In this document: positions 1 to 11,157 of the stretch, one piece after another
Position numbering within the stretch: position 1 is the stretch's first letter
Layout: every line of letters begins with the position of its first letter
Source of the DNA: Brevundimonas bullata
GTDB lineage: Bacteria; Pseudomonadota; Alphaproteobacteria; Caulobacterales; Caulobacteraceae
Assembly (NCBI RefSeq): GCF_014207965.1
Contig: NZ_JACHLM010000005.1
Coordinates: 186,001 to 250,000 of the forward strand
DNA: 64,000 bases
Direction of reading: 5' to 3'
Position numbers and translations under genes: made by a program
The notes under the pieces: generated by a model
Databases searched by the model: none
What the model saw: the letters and a program-made list of their open reading frames with translations, nothing else
What the model was told of the DNA's origin: nothing

Positions 1-435
1 CTCGAACATGGTCGGCGAATAGACGCCCTCGGTAGATGACGTCGTCACCAGCGACTTGTCGATCTTGATGCTGATGACGGCGCCGGCCGGGATGACGATG
101 CCGTTCCTCAGTCGCAGTTGAACGCCCGAGTTCCAGGTCTGGCAGAAAACAAAGTCGCTCTGAGGCATGGTGACGCCGTTAAGCGTCGCCGTGATGTTGC
201 TGTCGCACTGGTTGGTCGCGGCGGCCAGGACGAGCCCGTCAAACCGGGCGTAGAGCATGTGAGGCGCCGTGTTCACCAGGGTTTCGGTCGTAAACCGAAT
301 GTCGACGTCGGTCGGTTGCGACGGAGCGGCGTTCGACAGGGTGACGCTGACGTTGGTCAGGGTTCCCGCCATGGTGGCGGTGGCGGCCATCGACAGGGCG
401 GCCGCAGTAACGGCGGCGGCGATCATTTTCTTCAT
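1..435 (-). CDS. Secreted protein of unknown function, C-terminus beyond window edge
   Basis: An open frame of 145 codons starts at an ATG at 435 and runs off the left edge without a stop, so only the N-terminal part is seen. The protein begins MKKMIAAAVTAAALSMAATA, a typical Sec signal peptide with likely cleavage after Ala-Met-Ala near residue 23. The remainder is rich in Thr, Asn, Val and Ser, with two cysteines (near residues 78 and 98) that could form a disulfide. It looks like a beta-rich surface or periplasmic protein. I do not recognise the family. The reading frame and signal peptide are seen directly; export is inferred. Confidence 0.7.
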   Translation of the reverse strand, partial: MKKMIAAAVTAAALSMAATATMAGTLTNVSVTLSNAAPSQPTDVDIRFTTETLVNTAPHMLYARFDGLVLAAATNQCDSNITATLNGVTMPQSDFVFCQTWNSGVQLRLRNGIVIPAGAVISIKIDKSLVTTSSTEGVYSPTMFE

Positions 436-679
436 GGGTTTTCGCAGGATGGGGTCTGAATCCACGTCGAGACCATCTCGCCGCCGATCTTCGAATCGCC
501 GCTAGCTGATTCGCGTTCTTATAGCCAAGCTTGTTTGAGCGGGGGTGTCTCATTTTGCTACGGTAGGGCGCCAGGGCGAACGCAGCTGGCCGCTGATCTA
601 AGCCGCCGGGCGCATGAACCGCTTGCGGTCCAGGCCAAGGCGGCCTAGCGGCTGCATCTGAGTAAAGGGAGCACCCACC

Positions 680-1726
680 ATGACCGCCACCATGAAGGCC
701 CTGGCCAAGACTAAACCTGGCGTGGGCCTGGAACTGATCGAGGCGCCGATCCCCGTCGCGGGCGACGAGGACGTGCTGATCCGCGTCCACCGCACCGCCG
801 TCTGCGGCACCGACATCCACATCTGGAACTGGGATGAGTGGTCGCAAAAGAACGTGCCCGTCCCCATGATCACCGGCCATGAGTTTGCGGGCGAGATCGT
901 CGCCATCGGCAAGGACGTAGATCGCCGCCTGAAGATCGGCCAGCGCGTGTCGGCCGAGGGTCACGTCATCGACCTGAACTCCGAAGCGGCCCGCGCCGGT
1001 CACTTCCACCTGGACCCCGACACGCGCGGCATCGGCGTGAACCGCCAGGGCGCCTTCGCCGAGTTCGTGGTGGCCCCGGCCTTCAACGTGATCGAGCTGC
1101 CCGACGACGTGCCCTATGAGATCGGCTCGATCCTGGACCCCTTCGGCAACGCCGTGCACACGGCGCAGCAGTTCGACCTGCTGGGCGAGGACGTGCTGGT
1201 CACCGGCGCCGGCCCCATCGGCATGATGGCCGCCGCCGTGGCGCGCCACGCGGGCGCCCGCACCGTGGTCCTGACGGATATCAATGACTTCCGCCTGGAA
1301 CTTGCGCAAAAGGTTGCGCCTGGCGTGCGCACGGTGAACACCACCAAGGAAGACCTGCGCGACGTCATGCATGAGCTGGGCCTGAAGGTCGGCTTCGACG
1401 TGGCGCTGGAGATGTCGGGCTCGCCCATCGCCTTCAAGCAGTGCGTCGACACCCTGATCATGGGCGGCGGCATGGCCATGCTGGGCATCCCGTCAAAGCC
1501 GATGGAGACCGATTGGGGCGCGATCATCCTGAAGGCCCTGACCATCAAGGGCGTCTATGGGCGTGAGATGTTCACCACCTGGCGCAAGATGCTGGGCCTG
1601 CTGAAGGCCGGTCTGGACCTGACGCCGCTGATCACCCACCAGATGCCCTATCAGGACTTCGAGGCGGGCTTCGAGGCCATGCGCTCGGGCCAGTCGGGCA
1701 AGGTCGTCCTGAACTGGGCCGACTGA
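680..1726 (+). CDS. tdh: L-threonine 3-dehydrogenase lacking the usual structural zinc cysteines
   Basis: This 348-residue protein is a zinc-dependent medium-chain dehydrogenase that oxidises L-threonine to 2-amino-3-ketobutyrate with NAD+. It matches the Tdh family along its whole length: catalytic zinc Cys42 and His67-Glu68, the family block NWDEWSQ (50-56), DPFGNAVHTA (153-162), the NAD motif GAGPIG (176-181) and the C-terminal MRSGQSGKV. An AAAGGGAG ribosome site lies upstream. Oddly, the lobe that holds four zinc-binding cysteines in E. coli Tdh (residues 94-112 here) has none. The usual partner kbl is not next to it. A second in-frame ATG at 692 is possible. Confidence 0.93.
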   Translation: MTATMKALAKTKPGVGLELIEAPIPVAGDEDVLIRVHRTAVCGTDIHIWNWDEWSQKNVPVPMITGHEFAGEIVAIGKDVDRRLKIGQRVSAEGHVIDLNSEAARAGHFHLDPDTRGIGVNRQGAFAEFVVAPAFNVIELPDDVPYEIGSILDPFGNAVHTAQQFDLLGEDVLVTGAGPIGMMAAAVARHAGARTVVLTDINDFRLELAQKVAPGVRTVNTTKEDLRDVMHELGLKVGFDVALEMSGSPIAFKQCVDTLIMGGGMAMLGIPSKPMETDWGAIILKALTIKGVYGREMFTTWRKMLGLLKAGLDLTPLITHQMPYQDFEAGFEAMRSGQSGKVVLNWAD

Positions 1727-1749
1727 TCCGGACCTGAAGCGAACCGAAG

Positions 1750-1780
1750 GCCCCCTGACCGCAAGGCAGGGGGCTTTTTC
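1750..1780 (+). terminator. Rho-independent terminator after tdh
   Basis: A perfect 8-bp stem (GCCCCCTG with CAGGGGGC) with a 9-nt loop is followed by five T residues, 23 bases past the tdh stop. Confidence 0.85.
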
Positions 1781-1818
1781 GTGTCAGGCGCTCTCCGAAC
1801 CCGGGCGCGGTCGCCATT

Positions 1819-2841
1819 TTATTGGGGCGACAGCAGCCGGATCAGGCTGGGCTCGAAGCCTTTGGCCTCGGCGCCGGGCAGGGCCGCGGCCAGCCCCCCG
1901 TTTTCGAACAGGTCCAGCACGCGAGGATGGACGTAGGCGGCGCGGCAGACCGTGGGCGTATTGCCGAGCAGGCCGGACACCGCCTTGACGCAGAGGGTGA
2001 TCTTGCGCCGGGCGTCGGTGGGGGAGGTCGGCGGCTCCATGTCGCGCAGGGCGCGGGCGGCGGATACGGTGCCGGCCCAGGTGCGGAAATCCTTGGCTGA
2101 GAACTGCTCGCCCATGGCGTCGCGGATATAGGCGTTCACATCGTCCGAGGTGACGGGATGCAGGTCGCCCTGGGCATCGCGATACTTGAACAGATGCTGG
2201 CCCGGCAGGCCCTCCAGCGTCCGCATGGCCCGCGCGAGCCTTTGATCGCGGACGCTGATCCGGTGGTCCTTGCCGCTCTTGCCGCGAAACTCGAAGGTCA
2301 GGGCGGCGCCGTCGACCTCCAGATGGCGTTTGTGCAGGGTGGTCAGGCCGAAGCTGCGGTTCTGACGGGCGTATTCGGCGTTGCCGACGCGGATCAGGGT
2401 GATCTCCAGCAGACGGACGGCGGTGGCCAGCACCTTGTCCCGGCACGGCCCGCGCCGCGTCAGGTCCTGCTCCACCTGCTCGCGCAGTTTCGGCAGCTTG
2501 CGGGCGAAGACGGACAAGCGATCGAACTTGGCGTTGGCCGCGTGGCGGGTCCAGTCGGTGTGATAGCGGTACTGCTTGCGTCCCTTCAGATCGCGGCCCG
2601 TCGCCTGGATATGGCCGTTGGCGCGCGGACAGATCCAGACCTCGCTCCAGGCGGGCGGAATGGCCAGGGCGCGGATGCGGTCCAGCGTCCGGGCGTCCCG
2701 GATCGGCTGTCCGTCGCGTCCGCGATAGGAAAACCCCTGGCCCGACCGACGGCGGCTGAGGCCCGGTTGGTCATCGTTGCACCAGCTGAGGCCGTCGGGG
2801 ACTTCCAGAACAGACGAAAGGCGGGCGGCGCCGTCGGGCAT
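1819..2841 (-). CDS. DNA topoisomerase IB (eukaryotic/poxvirus type)
   Basis: The 340-residue product relaxes supercoiled DNA through a 3'-phosphotyrosyl intermediate. The family pattern is clear: an N-terminal DNA-binding part with IPPAW and GRKQYRYH, then the catalytic domain with the strand FRGKSGKDH, the helix FRTWAGTVSAA, and the active-site tyrosine in AAYVHP (Tyr303), 37 residues from the C-terminus. The open frame continues upstream, but the start MPDGAARL at 2841 fits the family length. It is divergent from rlmJ with a 90-base gap. Bacterial IB enzymes are accessory to gyrase and topoisomerase I. Confidence 0.9.
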   Translation of the reverse strand: MPDGAARLSSVLEVPDGLSWCNDDQPGLSRRRSGQGFSYRGRDGQPIRDARTLDRIRALAIPPAWSEVWICPRANGHIQATGRDLKGRKQYRYHTDWTRHAANAKFDRLSVFARKLPKLREQVEQDLTRRGPCRDKVLATAVRLLEITLIRVGNAEYARQNRSFGLTTLHKRHLEVDGAALTFEFRGKSGKDHRISVRDQRLARAMRTLEGLPGQHLFKYRDAQGDLHPVTSDDVNAYIRDAMGEQFSAKDFRTWAGTVSAARALRDMEPPTSPTDARRKITLCVKAVSGLLGNTPTVCRAAYVHPRVLDLFENGGLAAALPGAEAKGFEPSLIRLLSPQ

Positions 2842-2931
2842 GGCTTGGAATCCTGAAGATGCGACGACCAACGGGCCGCGCGCCCGGCGGGTTCCTCTTG
2901 ACCGCGAGCGTCGGGCGGGGGACGGAGCGGC

Positions 2932-3765
2932 ATGAACTATCGTCACAGCTTTCACGCCGGAAACTTCGCCGACCTGGTCAAACACGCCCTGGTGCTGTGG
3001 CTGCTGAAAGAGCGGCAGGGCCGGACCGAGGCCCTGGGGCCAGTCACGGTCATCGACACCCATGCGGGCGCGGGCCTCTACGACCTGTCGGGCGACGGCG
3101 CGCGGTCGAAAGAGGCCGAGGCGGGCGTGGCGCGCCTGATGACCGCCGAGGACCGGCCGCCGCTGATCGAGGCCCTGGCGGCCGAGGTGGCGGCTCTGAA
3201 CCCGGACGGCGGCGCGCGCTTCTATCCCGGCTCGCCGTTGCTGATCGCGCGGGCCTTGAACGATGGCGACCGCTATCTGGGCTTCGAGTTCAACCCGCCG
3301 GTCCAGGCCATGCTGGCCGAGGCCCTGGCCGACTGGCCTGCCGCCGAGGGGCGTGAAGGCGACGGCTATGTCGAGGCGCTGAAGGCGGCGAAGGCGACCA
3401 AGGGGCCTCTGGTCCTGATCGATCCGCCGTTCGAGCGGCCCGACGACTATGTGCGCTCGGCCGAGACCGCCGCCGCCATCCTGCGCCACGACCGCACGGC
3501 GACGGTGGCGATCTGGACCCCGCTGAAGGACATGGAGACTTTCGACGGCTTCATCCGTCGTCTGGAAGAGGCCAGGGTCGGTCGGGCGCTGGTCGCCGAG
3601 GCGCGTCTGCGCCCGCTGAACAATCCGATGAAGATGAACGGCTGCACCATGACGGTAGTCAATCCGCCCGCGGGCGCCGAGGCGGCGGCGTCGGAAATCT
3701 GTGGCTGGGTCGCATCGACCCTGGGCGACGTGGGCGCCAAGGCCGAGATCTGGACCGCCGGCTAG
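2932..3765 (+). CDS. rlmJ: 23S rRNA (adenine(2030)-N(6))-methyltransferase RlmJ
   Basis: The 277-residue protein is an S-adenosylmethionine-dependent N6-adenine methyltransferase acting on 23S rRNA. The N-terminus MNYRHSFHAGNFADLVKH is the hallmark of the RlmJ family. DTHAGAGLYDL (about residues 43-53) is the cofactor-binding loop, and DPPFE (164-168) is the catalytic motif IV. NNPMKMNGCTM near the C-terminus is also conserved. Its stop overlaps the stop of the convergent monooxygenase-like gene by 4 bases. Confidence 0.92.
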   Translation: MNYRHSFHAGNFADLVKHALVLWLLKERQGRTEALGPVTVIDTHAGAGLYDLSGDGARSKEAEAGVARLMTAEDRPPLIEALAAEVAALNPDGGARFYPGSPLLIARALNDGDRYLGFEFNPPVQAMLAEALADWPAAEGREGDGYVEALKAAKATKGPLVLIDPPFERPDDYVRSAETAAAILRHDRTATVAIWTPLKDMETFDGFIRRLEEARVGRALVAEARLRPLNNPMKMNGCTMTVVNPPAGAEAAASEICGWVASTLGDVGAKAEIWTAG

Positions 3766-4079
3766 GCTTTAAGGACTTCGCCGGGCTCGTACAGGTGCGG
3801 CTCGAAGGTGGCGATGGCCAGGATCGGCCCCATGGTCGCCACCACGCTGGGGTGGCGTGTCATGACCTTCCAGTCCGTGGCGCTGGCCCAGACGGCGTGA
3901 TTGGCGACGACGCGTCCGTTCAGCCCGCGATGCAGTGTGGCCGAGACGAAGCCGGGCAGGGCGCGCTGCACCTGGGCCAGGGCCGTCAGATGCTCGATCA
4001 ATTCGTCCTGACGGCGCGCGTCGCACTTGAAGATATTGATCAGGACGACCGGAGAATCGTCGTGCGCGTCGGCGGACAT
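3762..4079 (-). CDS. Antibiotic biosynthesis monooxygenase (ABM) family protein
   Basis: This 105-residue protein fits the size and pattern of the ABM (DUF4188/YgiN-like) ferredoxin-fold family: a beta strand with VVLINIFKC, a helix with ELIEHLTALAQ, then PGFVSATLHRGLNGRVVANHAVWAS. Members are small dimeric monooxygenases or heme/quinone-handling proteins, and substrate cannot be read from sequence. The gene runs convergently into rlmJ with overlapping stops and is divergent from the amidotransferase gene. The family call is fairly secure; the function is not. Confidence 0.75.
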   Translation of the reverse strand: MSADAHDDSPVVLINIFKCDARRQDELIEHLTALAQVQRALPGFVSATLHRGLNGRVVANHAVWASATDWKVMTRHPSVVATMGPILAIATFEPHLYEPGEVLKA

Positions 4080-4162
4080 GAAGGGCGGCCTCGTTGCAAT
4101 CGTCCGACTTCTACCCCAATCCAGAGGCAGACGCTTCCTTCTCCCCGCTGGAAAACGCCGAA

Positions 4163-4894
4163 ATGACCCGTATCGCCATTCTAGAAACCGGCCACCCGCC
4201 CGAGCATCTGCGGGACGCCTTCGACGACTATCCCGCCCGCTTTCGCGCCCTGCTGGGCGAGAACGTGCCGACGGTGCGGTTCGACGTCCAGTCGGGGCAT
4301 CTGCCGGAGGACCCGTCGATCTACACCGGGGCCATCGTCACCGGCTCGGCTGCGGGGGTCTATGACGACCTGCCGTGGATCTCGCCCTTGGTCGACTGGC
4401 TGCGGGCGGCGCGGGGCCAGACGCGGCTGCTGGGCATCTGCTTCGGCCATCAGGTGATCGCCCACGCCTTTGGCGGCAAGGTCGAGAAGTCGCACAAGGG
4501 CTGGGGCGTCGGCCTGCATCGCTATGACGTGGTCAGCCACGAGCCGTGGATGCATCCGCGCGCGCCCTCCATCGCCATTCCGGTGTCGCATCAGGATCAG
4601 GTGGTGGCGGTTGCGCCCGATACGCGGGTCATCGCCTCCAGCCCCTTCACCCCCTACGCCGGTCTGGCCTGGGGCGAGGACGCGGTCAGCTTTCAGTGCC
4701 ATCCGGAGTTCCAGCCCGCCTACGCCGCCGCCCTGATTGAAGGACGGCGCGGCGACCGCATCCCACATGATCTGGCGGATGAGGCCTTGCTGAGCCTGGA
4801 AGGCGCCAATGATCGAGCGGTGCTGACGGCCTGGATCCGGGCCTATCTGCTGCTGACCCCGCCGCCGGTCGAGGCGGACGGCAGCGGCATCTGA
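4163..4894 (+). CDS. Class I glutamine amidotransferase-like protein (GMP synthase N-domain type)
   Basis: A 243-residue stand-alone glutaminase domain. The nucleophile elbow is GICFGHQ (catalytic Cys), with HPEF near the C-terminus supplying the His-Glu pair. The block GAIVTGSAAGVYDDLPWI is typical of GMP synthase-like amidotransferases that are not fused to a synthetase. Such proteins are often gamma-glutamyl hydrolases or amidotransferases of unknown partner. The frame is open upstream to 4094, but homologous proteins begin at MTRIAILETGHPP, which is why 4163 was chosen. Specificity is unknown. Confidence 0.85.
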   Translation: MTRIAILETGHPPEHLRDAFDDYPARFRALLGENVPTVRFDVQSGHLPEDPSIYTGAIVTGSAAGVYDDLPWISPLVDWLRAARGQTRLLGICFGHQVIAHAFGGKVEKSHKGWGVGLHRYDVVSHEPWMHPRAPSIAIPVSHQDQVVAVAPDTRVIASSPFTPYAGLAWGEDAVSFQCHPEFQPAYAAALIEGRRGDRIPHDLADEALLSLEGANDRAVLTAWIRAYLLLTPPPVEADGSGI

Positions 4895-4966
4895 CAAGAC
4901 CGCCTGGCTTGTTCGCTGAACGCTAACTTCTAGCGTGTCATTCTGGGGCGTCAGCCCGGAAGTGAT

Positions 4967-7456
<2,490 letters not shown>

Positions 7457-7462
7457 CGCCTA

Positions 7463-7478
7463 GGCCCTGATCAGGGCC
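7463..7478. terminator. Perfect palindrome between convergent genes
   Basis: The 16-base perfect palindrome GGCCCTGATCAGGGCC lies between the convergent kinase and hemF genes and includes the hemF stop codon. There is no T tract, so a terminator role is only inferred. Confidence 0.35.
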
Positions 7479-8364
7479 ACTTCACCACGGGCGGCATGGA
7501 GCTGAGGATCGACTCGACGTTGCCGCCGGTCTTCAGCCCGAACATGGTGCCGCGGTCGTACAGCAGGTTGAACTCGACGTAGCGGCCGCGACGGATCAGT
7601 TGTTCCTCGCGTTCCTCGGGCGTCCAGGCCTCGGTCATGCGCCCCGCGACGATCTTCGTGTAGACGTCGAGGAAGGCCTTGCCGACGTCCTGGGTGAAGG
7701 CGAAGTCCTTCTCCCAGTCGCCGCTGTCGTGGTGGTCGTAGAAGATGCCGCCGGTGCCGCGCGGTTCGTTGCGGTGGGGCAGGAAGAAGTACTCGTCGCA
7801 CCACTGCTTGTACTTGGCGTGCCAGGTCGGGTCATAGGCGTCGCACGAGGCCTTCATCGCCGCGTGGAAGGCGACAGTGTCAGGGTGGTCGTCGCGACGG
7901 TCCGCATCCAGCACGGGCGTCAGGTCGCCGCCGCCGCCGAACCAGGTCTTGGTGGTCGAGATCAGCCGGGTGTTCATGTGCACCGCCGGCACGCGCGGGC
8001 TGACCGGGTGGCAGATCAGGCTGATGCCGGTGGCGAAGAAGCGCGGGTCTTCCTCGGCGCCAGGCACGTTCCTGGCGTAGTCGGCGGGGAAGGTCCCGTG
8101 GACGGTCGAGCAGTGGACGCCGACCTTCTCGAACAGACGCCCGTGCATCATGCCCATGACGCCGCCGCCGCCTTCCTGGCGGTCCCAGGGCGTGCGCACG
8201 AAGCGACCTGCCTCGCCGGGAAAGAGGTCGGCGGGCGCGGCGTCTTCCAGGGCCTCGAAACCGGCGTGAATCTGATCGCGCAGCGTCTCGAACCAGACGC
8301 GGGCGCGCTCGCGATGCTCGACCATCAGGGTGGGGGTGTCTTGGATCATCAGGGCTTCAACCAT
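7471..8364 (-). CDS. hemF: Oxygen-dependent coproporphyrinogen III oxidase
   Basis: HemF converts coproporphyrinogen III to protoporphyrinogen IX by two oxygen-dependent decarboxylations in heme synthesis. The 297-residue product has the family blocks [40 protein letters not shown], the metal/substrate-binding [14 protein letters not shown] and [15 protein letters not shown]. The length matches the family. A second ATG six codons in (MIQDTP) is an equally possible start. An FNR/FixK-like palindrome lies about 65 bases upstream. Confidence 0.95.
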   Translation of the reverse strand: MVEALMIQDTPTLMVEHRERARVWFETLRDQIHAGFEALEDAAPADLFPGEAGRFVRTPWDRQEGGGGVMGMMHGRLFEKVGVHCSTVHGTFPADYARNVPGAEEDPRFFATGISLICHPVSPRVPAVHMNTRLISTTKTWFGGGGDLTPVLDADRRDDHPDTVAFHAAMKASCDAYDPTWHAKYKQWCDEYFFLPHRNEPRGTGGIFYDHHDSGDWEKDFAFTQDVGKAFLDVYTKIVAGRMTEAWTPEEREEQLIRRGRYVEFNLLYDRGTMFGLKTGGNVESILSSMPPVVKWP

Positions 8365-8428
8365 GACGGACGGCCTTTGTGAACAGTGTGCGATGCGCGC
8401 TTCATGCGCGCACGGCTGAAAGGCGGCC

Positions 8429-8442
8429 TTGATCCAGATCAG
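8429..8442 (-). promoter_or_regulatory. Candidate FNR/FixK binding site upstream of hemF
   Basis: TTGATCCAGATCAG matches the FNR/FixK consensus TTGAT-N4-ATCAA at all but one position. It lies between the divergent hemF and dipeptidase genes, 65 bases from the hemF start. FNR-type control of heme genes is established in alphaproteobacteria; which gene is controlled here is inferred. Confidence 0.45.
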
Positions 8443-8504
8443 ACCCGGTTCCCATGCCGCCTCGCCTGTGCCAGCGTGGCCTTATCAGTATTGAGGGGAC
8501 CTCC

Positions 8505-9782
8505 ATGATCCGCACCGCCTTGCTCGCCGCCGCTTCGCTCGCCGTCCTGGCCGGACCCGCCCTGGCTCAGTCGCAAGCTGGGGGCGACGTCGCCGGGCAG
8601 GAGCGGGTGATGCAGATCCTGCGTCGCACGCCGCTGATCGACGGTCACAACGACCTGCCCTGGGCCTTGCGTCAGGGCTTTGGCAACGACCCCTATCGCG
8701 TTGATCTGGCGACCAATCTGGCGGCGACGACGCGGCTTCACACCGACATCCCGCGCCTGCGCGCGGGCGGCGTCGGGGCCCAGTTCTGGTCGGTCTATGT
8801 CCCCGCCAGCCTGGAGCCGGTCGAGGCCGCCAAGGCCACCTTCGAGCAGATCGACACGGTCAAGCGCATCGCCGCCGCCTATCCTTCGGTGTTCGAGATC
8901 GCCACCACCGCCGACGACATCGCCCGCATCCACAAGGCGGGCCGCATCGCCAGCCTGATCGGCATGGAGGGCGGCTATTCCATCGACGATTCCCTGGGTC
9001 TGCTGCGCGAGTTCTATGATTCGGGTTCGCGCTACATGACGCTGACCCACTCCAAGACCACGACCTGGGCCGACAGCGCCACGGACGCGCCCAAGTGGGG
9101 CGGCCTGTCGCCCTTCGGCGAGCAGGTGGTCAAGGAGATGAACCGCATCGGCATGATGGTGGATCTGAGCCACGTCTCGGAAGAGACGATGACCGACGCC
9201 ATCCGCGTTTCGACGGCGCCGGTCATCTTCTCGCACTCCTCGGCGCGCGCCGTGACGGGGCATCCTCGCAACGTCCCCGACGCCGTGCTGCGCCAGATGC
9301 CGGCCAACGGCGGCATCGTCATGGTGACCTTCGTGCCGGGCTTCATCAGCGAGCCGGTGCGCCAGTGGGGCGCCCTGCGCTCCGCCGAGCTCTCGCGGCT
9401 CTCGGCCCTGAACCAGGGCGACCCCGACGCGGTGAAGAGAGGCCTGGACGCCTGGACCGCCGCCAACCCTTCGCCCAAGGCCATGCTGGACGACGTGGTG
9501 GCCCACATCCAGCACGTCCGCGACGTGGCGGGCATAGACCATGTGGGTCTGGGCGGCGATTTCGACGGCGTCGACAGCCTGCCCGAGGGCGTCGAGAGCG
9601 TGGAGGCCTATCCGCGCATCCTGGCCGAACTGATGCGGCGCGGCTGGAGCGAAGCCGACATCCGCAAGATCTCGGGCGAGAACCTTCTGCGCACAATGCG
9701 GGCCGTCGAACGCGCCGCGACGGCTGAACGGGGCCAGCGCCCGAACCTGGCGCAACTGCCTAACGACGGCGCGCCGGAGTAG
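8505..9782 (+). CDS. Secreted membrane dipeptidase, peptidase family M19
   Basis: The 425-residue precursor has a signal peptide (MIRTALLAAASLAVLAGPALAQ), then the renal dipeptidase/M19 fold. Motifs seen are DGHNDLPW (metal-binding HxD), GMEGGYSIDDS (bridging Glu region), LTHSKTT, VDLSHVSEET, SHSSARAV, and HVGLGGDFDGVD. It likely cleaves dipeptides in the periplasm with two zinc ions. The frame is open upstream to 8454, but ATG 8505 is preceded by GAGGGGA and gives the signal peptide a proper N-terminus. Confidence 0.92.
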   Translation: MIRTALLAAASLAVLAGPALAQSQAGGDVAGQERVMQILRRTPLIDGHNDLPWALRQGFGNDPYRVDLATNLAATTRLHTDIPRLRAGGVGAQFWSVYVPASLEPVEAAKATFEQIDTVKRIAAAYPSVFEIATTADDIARIHKAGRIASLIGMEGGYSIDDSLGLLREFYDSGSRYMTLTHSKTTTWADSATDAPKWGGLSPFGEQVVKEMNRIGMMVDLSHVSEETMTDAIRVSTAPVIFSHSSARAVTGHPRNVPDAVLRQMPANGGIVMVTFVPGFISEPVRQWGALRSAELSRLSALNQGDPDAVKRGLDAWTAANPSPKAMLDDVVAHIQHVRDVAGIDHVGLGGDFDGVDSLPEGVESVEAYPRILAELMRRGWSEADIRKISGENLLRTMRAVERAATAERGQRPNLAQLPNDGAPE

Positions 9783-9785
9783 GGA

Positions 9786-10430
9786 TCAGGCGGGCTGCGG
9801 AGCCGACGGGGCTTTCAGGCGAATTAGGCGGGCGATTTCGAAGGCGAGATCCTCATCGGAATGGTCGGGCTTCACTTCGATGAAGTCGACCCCCGCGCGC
9901 CGCAGCGCTTCTCGCTTGACGGCGTCCCGAGCGGCGGCTGTGCCGAGATAGTGTCCGGAGCCCTGGAACTCTACGGCCGCCAGAGGATGTCCGTCGCGGG
10001 CAATGACCAGCATATCCACGCGCTTGCTGTTGACGGCGGCGAAGGCCTTGGCGTCGGTAGAGGTCAGGACCTCGCCCAAAGACACCTGAGCCATCACGCG
10101 CCAGCCCATGCGATGGCCACGCAAGAGGTGTTCAATCTGCAGGAAGGCGCGGGCCTCGCTCTTGGACATCAATCGCTTGGGGCGAAACTCGGCGTTCATG
10201 ACGGTGGTGAGTTGCGCTGCGGGATCAGTTCGGTCGCTGGGAGCCGTTGGGGCGTCAGTGTTCACGAGCTTCATTCCCGCGCGCCATCGCCCCTTGCTGG
10301 GACGACGGCCCAAACGACTTTTAGCGCCGACCTTCAACCCTGCGAGGAACCCCAGAAGTGCGACCAAGGCCAGCAACAGCGGCAGGTTATCGGCTGATGT
10401 CAGTTCCTGCAGAAAAGCTTGCATAGGCAT
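9786..10430 (-). CDS. Membrane-anchored DUF2726 domain protein
   Basis: The 214-residue protein has one N-terminal membrane segment (about residues 15-32, LPLLLALVALLGFLAGLKVG), a basic linker, then a DUF2726 domain. In that domain, SKSEARAFLQIEHLL, RVDMLVIARDGHPLAAVEFQG and KREALRRAGVDFIEV match the family, which is related to restriction-endonuclease-like folds. The D-x-L-V and E-F-Q-G strands are the parts that would form a PD-(D/E)xK-like core. Function is unknown. It is convergent with the dipeptidase gene, with a 3-base gap. Confidence 0.75.
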   Translation of the reverse strand: MPMQAFLQELTSADNLPLLLALVALLGFLAGLKVGAKSRLGRRPSKGRWRAGMKLVNTDAPTAPSDRTDPAAQLTTVMNAEFRPKRLMSKSEARAFLQIEHLLRGHRMGWRVMAQVSLGEVLTSTDAKAFAAVNSKRVDMLVIARDGHPLAAVEFQGSGHYLGTAAARDAVKREALRRAGVDFIEVKPDHSDEDLAFEIARLIRLKAPSAPQPA

Positions 10431-10506
10431 GGGTCCACTCGTGTGAACTGACCAGTCTGCCTTTCACCATTTGGCGTTCGGTGAATCGGCGTGGTTAAGG
10501 TTGGCC

Positions 10507-10965
10507 TCAGGAGCGCACCGGCAACCCGTCCAACTGCCTCAGCCCTTCCCACAGGGCGATCCCCGCGCTGACAGACAGGTTCAGCGAGCGTGTTTCCGGC
10601 CGGATGGGGATGAAGACGCGGGCGTCGGCGGCGGCGTGGACATAGTCGGGGGCGCCGGCGCTTTCCCTGCCGAAAAGCAGAATATCGTCAGGCTGGAATT
10701 CGAACCCGGTCAGGGGCGTGGCGCCCCTGGTCGTGAACAGGACCAGCCGCCCCGGCGCGCGGTCGCGCTGGAAGGCCTCCCAGTCAGCGTGGCGGGTCAT
10801 ATGACTGAGCGGACCGTAGTCCAGCGCCGCGCGCTTCATGGCGCGGTCGTCGAAACGGAAGCCGACAGGCTCGATCACGTGTAATTCCACGTCGAAACAG
10901 GCGCTCTGACGGATGCAGGCGCCCACATTCTGCGGGATGTCAGGTTGAAAAAGGGCGAGACGCAT
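10507..10965 (-). CDS. trmL: tRNA (cytidine(34)-2'-O)-methyltransferase
   Basis: A 152-residue SPOUT-class methyltransferase that 2'-O-methylates the wobble base of certain leucine tRNAs. The N-terminus MRLALFQPDIPQNVGACIR, the central DYG and the knot motifs LFGRESAGAP and IPIRPETRSLNLSVSAGIALWE are diagnostic. The frame stays open to 11058, but MRLALFQP is the conserved family start. It is divergent from petA. Confidence 0.92.
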   Translation of the reverse strand: MRLALFQPDIPQNVGACIRQSACFDVELHVIEPVGFRFDDRAMKRAALDYGPLSHMTRHADWEAFQRDRAPGRLVLFTTRGATPLTGFEFQPDDILLFGRESAGAPDYVHAAADARVFIPIRPETRSLNLSVSAGIALWEGLRQLDGLPVRS

Positions 10966-11157
10966 TCTAAGGCCCTCATACGCGCGGGGCGGGGTCTTGT
11001 CGTGGTCTTTGTTGCGATTGTTTCGCAAGTTGCATCCGCAGCTTGTCGTGACGGTCACAATTCAAGGCCACAGGCATCTTTACCGCTTCGCTAGACGATC
11101 CATGCCGACGACCATCCCCTTTCCGGGGCGGGCATTCGGAACTGCAGAGGTGATAGC

